DNA from: Symbiotaphrina buchneri
Lineage: Eukaryota > Ascomycota > Symbiotaphrinales > Symbiotaphrinaceae
Assembly (NCBI GenBank): GCA_001599915.1
Contig: BCIG01000025.1
Location: 186,001-250,000, forward strand
Direction: 5' to 3'
DNA: 64,000 nucleotides
Below the pieces are notes generated by a model, which was not told the origin of the DNA, searched no databases, and saw nothing but the letters and a program-made list of their open reading frames with translations. Position numbers and translations under genes: made by a program. Positions within the stretch are counted from its first letter, which is position 1, and each line of letters starts with the position of its first letter. Positions 57,810 to 64,000 of the stretch are shown here, in pieces.

Positions 57810-58341
57810 GAGATAACTGGAGTACAAGTCGGATGCAACAAATCCTTACCCTAATCAGATGAATAGATGAAGCTTCACTAATTCTGGACTCGGATCGCAT
57901 TCATCACATGGGACTGTTATCTGCGTTTGTGTGCTGGAAAGGAGGCAGACAAAGGGGTTTGCTCAACGCAATTAATCCATATCTAATCTAATCTAATCGT
58001 GCTGCGTTATCGATCGCTTCAGTGACGTCTCAAGAAAGCAAACAGCCATTCACATGCAAGAGCGGGGCTGCACCAATGATGCAACTCCTCCCCACCAAGT
58101 CGACAATTTCCAAGATTTGGATCCTGCCAAAAACCGGAGCGCACACGACCATCCTTTCCCTCTAAACCCATAAAAACGTAAATACTACAAAACCTCTCCG
58201 TACCTAGAGACAACTTTTATCTTTTTCCCATCCATTCACGCACCAGCGAACCCTACAACACCTTCTGATAATCCACCCATCCGCAACACCTTCAGCAAAT
58301 CCCACTTGATACCATAGCAACAACACGCCAGCCACTCAAAG

Positions 58342-58691
58342 ATGGTCTCCACAACCGCCATCGTCGTCTCGGCCGTCGTCGCCGCGCTCATCGCCGCCGC
58401 CATCGCAGCCTACATGTCCGGCGCCGCCGACCCGCTCATCGAGCAGGTGGCCAAGTATTTCTTCGAGGCCAAGGCCGAGGCCGAGGCCAAAGCCCTCGAG
58501 GCCAAGGGGCTCAAGGAAGGCCAGGACTTCGCCAAGGGTAAGTTCTTGTATCCTCGGGCGGCATTGCGTCCATTGGAAGCCTGCAGATCGCTGATGCCGG
58601 GCCGCCGCGTGTAGGGGAGTTGTCTGGGAGCAAGCAGGCGGCGGATGTTCAGGCGGATCTGGGCAAGTTCGGTGGGGGCATCAAGATCTGA
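58342..58691 (+). CDS. Small single-pass membrane protein, unknown function
   Basis: Two exons, 58342-58537 and 58615-58691, give 90 residues. The N-terminal 24 residues are a hydrophobic, Ala/Val-rich helix (IVVSAVVAALIAAAIAAYM), either a signal anchor or an uncleaved signal. An amphipathic Ala/Glu/Lys helix follows (FFEAKAEAEAKALEAKG). The end is short and Gly-rich (GKFGGGIKI). Codon use is strongly biased to G/C-ending codons, which is typical of a highly expressed gene. The GTAAGT donor and GTGTAG acceptor are good, and the spliced frame stays open. I do not recognise a named family. An ER or mitochondrial membrane location is the most that can be inferred. Confidence 0.7.
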
Positions 58692-59149
58692 GGTGGACGT
58701 TGGAGATGCAAGCGGGTGGTGGCTTTTGCGAGAGAGTCTACAGGCCGGAGACAGAGGGCTTCTCTACTTTAGTAGTTCTCAAGAGGAATATTGGCGCTTG
58801 ATGATTGCTGCTATACTCTGAATAGTCCTCAAAATCCAAACTGCTTCGCACGCGATAAAGTGGGTAGCGAAAAGCCATTTCCCGTTCATCAACTCCGAAG
58901 CGTCATATGGGATGGTGTAGACATTGCCTCCTTGGCGCATAGAGCTGTACAGAGGACACGTTCCACAAGGCCTGACATTGATGCGCCGCCCTAAGATGAA
59001 AGCTTGCATTGTTTTAAAGCCAAATGCATCAAAATCTCCAGAAATGCGCCCCTAATCATGCCACCATAGCTATAACTTAAAAAAACTCCAACACAATGTT
59101 GAGGAATGAATAGGGCCAGTACATCATGTCTTCGGGCGTCACTGGGAAT
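58692..59149. other. Convergent intergenic region, small membrane protein / bro1
   Basis: 458 bases between two facing stop codons, presumably 3' untranslated sequence of both. No gene seen. Confidence 0.5.
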
Positions 59150-62100
59150 TTACTTCCAGGCGTTCAACCCCGCCCATGGATCACCCTGAGTTGACTGCTG
59201 TCCGCTTCGAGGTGGATTGCCCGGAATATAAGCGCCGGATGTTGAAGGATACGATCCACCCGGACCTCCGTACGATTGCGGTGGCCCAGGTGGCGGGGGA
59301 GGAGGTACATAACCAGGAGGCATATATTGTTGCCGTGTGCCTTCGGGATACCCATACTGACCCGGAGGAGAGAACTGCTGCTGGGGCGACGGTGATCCCA
59401 GAGACGTTTGGTAAGATTCCCGGCGGCCATAGCTACTAGGATCGTACATCTCGTGAGCTTGTGGCCCAGGCTGTGGATACGAATCATGGCCAGGCATTTG
59501 ATGAAAGGCTTGATAGGGCCGGTATTGTGCGTGTTTCGACGGATCTTGCGACGGGGGTAATTGTGCGTTTGAATAAGCATTGCCTGATGCATATCCTGGA
59601 GTACCCGGGGGTGAGGACACCCGTTGACTGCTTCCGTACGAGGCCATCGGTACAGCCGGGGGCCGGGGGGGCTGAGATTGAGGCGACGATGCTGACGTTT
59701 GAGCACCTATGGACATGCGCTCCATCAGTTCCTTCAGCCTCTCACGTTCCCTGTCGGCTTGGCCCCCTGCACTCTCCGCCTTGTCCCTCTCTATTTGGTT
59801 CAGCAGTTGCGCTCCTTCGGACCTGCGATTGTTGACGAATGTGTCAACATTCTTCTCCAGGCTGTCCACAGTATCTCTCATCCCCGAATAGAAACCCTGA
59901 GCGCTGGCGAGACCAGCCTCCAAATCCTGGAACGCTTGGTAGACTTTTCGGTATCTCGACATAACAGAATTACGCTGCCTCGTGAAACTCTCATATCTGC
60001 TTTGCTCAGCCCTGACTCGTTTGTCTTGCAAAAGTTCATTGCATGCCACAGTGAGCTCCTTCATGAGTGACGATTGCTTGTGATTGGCTTGCAAGATACG
60101 GTTCTGGTGGGGTCTAAACTTCTCCAATTCGGTCTGGAACAATTGGTTATCCTGATTGGAGAGCGACTTCTTGTTCAGAATCAACACCTGTGATATGTCG
60201 TCATTGTGGACCTGCGCAGATTGTGAGCGAAGCGAAGAGAGAAGACGTTCGATAGGGATTGTTACCTTTTCTTTGAGGTCTATCAAAACCTGGGAACGTT
60301 CCCTCTTGATCAAATTAAGCTTCTTCAGAAGGTCTTCGATTCTAGCTATCTGGTCCATCACACTCATACCGCCTTCACCGTAGTCCTCGTCTAATAGATT
60401 GCCTTCAGCGGCGCCGGAAGATAGTGGGCTGCCAACACCATTTCGTCCTTGTGCCCGTGAACCGCCGACCTTTACCAAGGCCCGTTGGAACAGTACATCT
60501 GCTTCATCGGTTTCACCCGCCGATCTCATCTCTTCAAAGTCCCTCTCATACTGTCGGAGTGTGGCAGAGAGCTGTGAATCACTCGTACTGGCCTCATCGA
60601 TGGCGCCACGGTAGCTTCGAATGTCATTCCTCAAAGTTGCGGTAAGCCTTGAGCTGGGCTGTTGAGTCCAATCTGACCCGTACTTTGAACGCATTTTTTC
60701 ACAAACGCTCTCTTCCATGTCCAACTGTTTAGTACATTTGTCGAGCGTACGGATAATTTCCTCCCGCTGAGCCTGGATTTGGTCGAAACTTTTCCCAAAG
60801 GACTCGTGGCCGGCTATTTCATCGCACCAATTCCGGAACTCGTCGTCCACTGCAGGTTGCTGGTCAAGTCCACCCTTTAGAATTTGAAGACTACCAGGAA
60901 GCTTCAAGTAGTCCAAACTTGCAGCCAGTTCGCCGTTTGCTAGATCTACCCTCTCGCTCTCCGCTCTGATCAACTTTGCCTTCTCTTCATCATACAGGCT
61001 TGCAGATTCTGTCACAGCCATCGGCACAATTTTTTGAAAGATGTCCGGCCCAATGATTCTCTGTATATCCTGACCTTGATAGAGCTCGCTCACCGGGATA
61101 GCCTTCGCCGCGGGGAGTTTTGGTATCACTTGCAAAGAAGCTTCCGCCGGAACTATCTGATGGTAGATGAAATCATTGTCTTTCAAGAACTCCGTCAATT
61201 TCTGTTGGACCCTTGTAAGATGTCTCTTAGTCATTTCGACCAAAGTAGCGCCTGCGTCGGAAGTAATATTCGACGTAGTCGAAGGCGTCTGTGGAAAGCC
61301 ACTGGCTAATCGATTCGCATCTTTGCCCTGGACCTCAGCGACTTGCAACCGCGATATAGCAACGCCATGGGAATTGGCGTCATCATCCGCGATAGCTTGG
61401 TAGTACTGTGCCAATGAATTCATGTAGTTTGCCTTGATTTGCGTCATCATAAGCCAGACTCTTTCGAAAACACCTCTAGCCACGTTCTCCTGCACGCCTT
61501 CTGCAGCTTGGGAATAAAGATAACCAGCTTGACTCGCAAGTTTCGCTAATAGTCCGACCTTCTTGTCGTCTGCAATTTGCTTTTCCAAGAATACTTCCTG
61601 CGCCTGTGCAAGCATTATCGCAATCAAGGTTTTCACTGTATCTCTGCTTAGGTCTGTAGATGGAGCGTGCAGAAAGTTTTCGTTGATATAAGTGAACATT
61701 CCAGCGGAAGCCTGAAAGGAATGATACGCAGTTTTAAGGCCTGCTTCCTCGGACCGATTCTGATTTGCTGCATGACAAGAAAGGACCGCTGAGATATTGA
61801 AAATAATAGACGCTTTCTCATAAGCTAGGGAGTACTGGGACGTAGGCTTGTGTGTAAAGGCGTCGAACCTAAATCGATGCTCAAGTCAATAAGCCAATGT
61901 GATGCTTTCAAGACAAAGGCAATACTAACCATGTGAAAGAGATCTTGATATGATTTTCATCCACAGGAAACCGGAGGTCCAAAAGCTCGAGTTGCCCATA
62001 GTATCTATATAGTAGGTCCCGCCCCGCCGCACTATCCTTGCCAGCTCCTCGCATATCCTGTCGTAGTCTATTCAGCGTGGCACATTCCTCGGCATATCTT

Positions 62101-62210
62101 TCTGGATCATCGCCATAGGTCTGCCTGATATAACCCTTCAAAGGCGTGATCCAGTCGATTTCGTTTGTCTGCTTCAAAGGGGAAGATATCATTGGCGCCT
62201 GGGCTGCCAT
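59150..62210 (-). CDS. bro1: BRO1/VPS31 class E vacuolar sorting protein
   Basis: Three exons on the minus strand, 62210-61930, 61868-60266 and 60211-59150; 981 residues. The Bro1 domain fills about residues 1-390, with YYGQLELLDLRFPV, EKASIIFNISAVLSCHA and FTYINENFLHAPS. A coiled-coil V domain follows (SELYQGQDIQRIIGP, then LDYLKLPGSLQILKGG). The last 200 residues are Pro/Gln/Tyr-rich. Bro1 binds the ESCRT-III subunit Snf7 and brings in the Doa4 deubiquitinase during multivesicular-body sorting. The length and tail favour Bro1 over the related pH-signalling protein PalA/Rim20. The second intron is 54 nt, a multiple of three without a stop. Aspergillus Bro1 reads LKEKVRNDDIS across this point, which shows that it is removed. 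Confidence 0.95.
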
Positions 62211-63054
62211 GGTCGCGGCGATCCGCAGAGAACGCCTCAGTGGACTTATTTCCTAACGCTGCCAGGAATTTTAAGATCCGACGCCTTTGATGAGGAGCGA
62301 AGTGCGGACGGATAAACGACGCAAGTTACTTGGTATCTATCACCAAGAGCAACTGGTCGCAAGTCTCCCGGTTGCTCGACGCGAGTCCGCTCGATGTCTC
62401 GGGTTTGCCCGCTCGAGTCAGACTACCCTTGGAGTCTCCGGTCACCTCTGCTACTCTGGTATAGAGTGCATACTGAAGCTATTTGAACGTCAAGGATCAA
62501 GGTAGAGCACAGATATCCGTAACGGTGTGTTTGGGCCCTGGCCGGAGGTACGTGTCCCCTGGATCGGATGCGAGGCTGGAGAGGATAATTCCGGATCTGT
62601 AGAAGAGGGCAAGGACGCGTGCTCGAATTTTTGAAGCCACGCGATAAGGACGTTTGGTCGTCAGCTATATCTCTGGTCTGGTGGGAATCACAGGGTGTGG
62701 TATCGTGCCGCAACCACTGAGCCAATGGAAGTTGGCAGCTGCTAGCGAGCGCCATCTTGGAGAGCCTCTCAAACGCTGTGCAGGTAGTCTACGAGTATTA
62801 ACAGAGGCACCTGGTGGGTCGCAAAGGCGATGCACCCTTTTGAGACTGCACTGAGCATACTTATATGCAATTATTTCAGCTCGAATGACAGGAGAAGAGT
62901 AGTCGATTCTTGCCAGAACGTCCCCAAGTATGATATGATACGGTAGCCAAGTATGCGCCGGACGAGACCATGACTCTATATGCAGGACATCGCTTATACT
63001 CCAATCGCAACCAAAACAAACCTCCACATAGCAAGGAGCAACTAAGTATACAAA
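62211..63054. other. Intergenic region, mdj1 3' side to bro1 promoter
   Basis: 844 bases between two minus-strand genes. It should contain the bro1 promoter. No coding region or repeat stands out. Confidence 0.5.
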
Positions 63055-64000
63055 TCAACCAGATCCAGATGCTTTCTTAGGCTCCTGATCTTGCTGATTA
63101 GAGGTGCTATTGGACCCAGCATCCTTCGAAGGCGGCTGGTTCTCGTCGAGGTGGTCATGCTGATGGGTTAACCTATGCCATGCAGCCTTTAGAAATCCTT
63201 CATTCTTATGGGACGATCGATCCGAGCCCGATGATGAGGATGTCGGAGAAGAACTGGCCGGGGTCAGACATGGCTGCTAACTTCCAATATTCAACGACAC
63301 TCACGAATCTTTCTGCTTGGCAGTTACGACCCTCTTCGCAGTCTCATCTCCCAGCTCATCCGCAAGCATCTCTACCAGCGTCCTCTGGTTTGCGGTGAGG
63401 TATTTCGGCATGGCCACTCTGAATTCGACTTTTAGATCCCCATGTGCGCCTCTTCTGCCCAGTTTCTTCATGCCCATACCCCCGAGCGTGATTTTATCGC
63501 CTGTCCCCGTACCGGTAGCTACTTTGACTTTGACCTCCCCTTCCAACGTGGGCACTTTGACTTCGCCGCCCAGGATCGCTGTCGTAAGCGGTATAGTTGC
63601 CGTGTAGAGGATATCAGCCCCAGACCTGCTGAATTTGGAGTCGGGAGCCACCCTTATGAAGACGTAAAGGTCACCCCGAGTAGACCTCGCTGACGGGTTT
63701 GCAGCTAGGCCTGTCAACGGGGCATCACCCTCACCACCGATGCGCAACCTCATCCCATCCTCCACACCGCCAGGTATATCGACTGTGACTGTTCGGCGCT
63801 CTCTGACCACTCCATTTCCTGCACAAGTGCTGCACTCGGATCCCTTCGGTATAGCAATGCCAGACCCTCCGCAAGCATCACAACTGCTCGCCATTTGAAA
63901 TCCTCCTTGCATGAAGTGCACTCTTGTTCCCGTCCCACCACAACGTTTACACTCGGTGCGTTTTGTCCCCGGCTTCAGACCAGTCCCAGTACAGGTTTTG
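63055..64000 (-). CDS. mdj1: Mitochondrial DnaJ co-chaperone Mdj1, 3' part (cut by window edge)
   Basis: The visible exons are 64000-63305 (open at the edge) and 63253-63055. The zinc-finger region shows four CxxCxGxG-type repeats: CTGTG at the edge, [16 protein letters not shown] and CSTCAGNG. The two C-terminal peptide-binding domains follow ([40 protein letters not shown]). Without the last intron the frame would stop at 63301. A strong GTGAGT donor at 63304 and an acceptor ending at 63254 instead lead to [19 protein letters not shown] and a KKASGSG end, as in fungal Mdj1. Mdj1 assists matrix Hsp70 (Ssc1) in folding. The J domain and presequence are outside the window. Confidence 0.92.

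Larger units (their letters stand above)
54138..58341. other. 4.2-kb gene-poor region downstream of creA
   Basis: No conserved protein is apparent; the longest ATG-led candidate (57083-57475) is Arg/Cys-rich and unlike any family I know. GTACTTCGTAC-like motifs are dense at about 55427-55640. A 27-bp tandem repeat occurs at 57756-57809 and a pentanucleotide repeat at 54221-54240. The right end should carry the promoter of the small membrane-protein gene. Confidence 0.5.

Noticed and set aside
63301-63306. Stop codon at the end of the first visible mdj1 exon as the true C-terminus
   Set aside because: A strong GTGAGT donor overlaps it, and the next exon encodes the conserved fungal Mdj1 tail.

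Overview
The window is nuclear DNA from a filamentous ascomycete (Pezizomycotina). Almost every gene is broken by short GT-AG introns of about 45-110 nt, many with a CTAAC-type branch site. The gene set is typical of this group: an FlbA-type RGS protein, a CreA-type carbon repressor, a secreted sedolisin, a phocein/MOB3-like protein and a fungal BRO1 with a proline-rich tail. Several proteins read like Eurotiomycete orthologues, but I cannot fix order or genus by eye. I rebuilt exon models by hand for 21 genes, one of them cut by the right edge. I see no rRNA, tRNA, CRISPR, transposon or virus-like element.

Layout. 1-10 kb: a long leader and flbA (+), a CUE-domain ER protein (+), and orc4 (-) with AT-hooks. 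10-18 kb, all on the minus strand: smc2 (condensin), the Rab GDI gene and mitochondrial ribosomal protein uL29m. 18-31 kb: not2 (CCR4-NOT, +), a degenerate kinase-like protein (-), the mitochondrial Lon protease (-) and a MOB3/phocein-like gene (-). 31-40.6 kb: a COBW/ZNG1-type GTPase (+), two adjacent dihydroxyacetone-kinase-type genes (+) that divide the DhaL and DhaK active sites between them, an mARC-like MOSC protein (-) and a RAD51 paralogue (+). 42-48 kb: a secreted sedolisin (-) and a delta-9 desaturase with a fused cytochrome b5 domain (-). 47.7-58.3 kb: creA alone between two gene-poor stretches of about 5.1 and 4.2 kb. 58-64 kb: a 90-residue membrane protein (+), bro1 (-) and the 3' part of mdj1 (-).

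How the genes fit together. Most are housekeeping genes and form no cluster. Themes that recur are chromosome maintenance (orc4, smc2, RAD51 paralogue), mitochondrial proteostasis and translation (Lon, Mdj1, uL29m), membrane traffic (Rab GDI, Bro1), signalling (FlbA, MOB3-like, kinase-like) and carbon metabolism (CreA, DHA kinase pair). The most unusual part is the DhaL/DhaK pair at 33.5-37 kb. The upstream protein keeps an intact DhaL nucleotide domain but has a remodelled N-terminus; the downstream protein is a free-standing DhaK subunit. Also of note are two 12-nt microexons, one next to an apparent GC-AG intron, and perfect palindromes in non-coding DNA.
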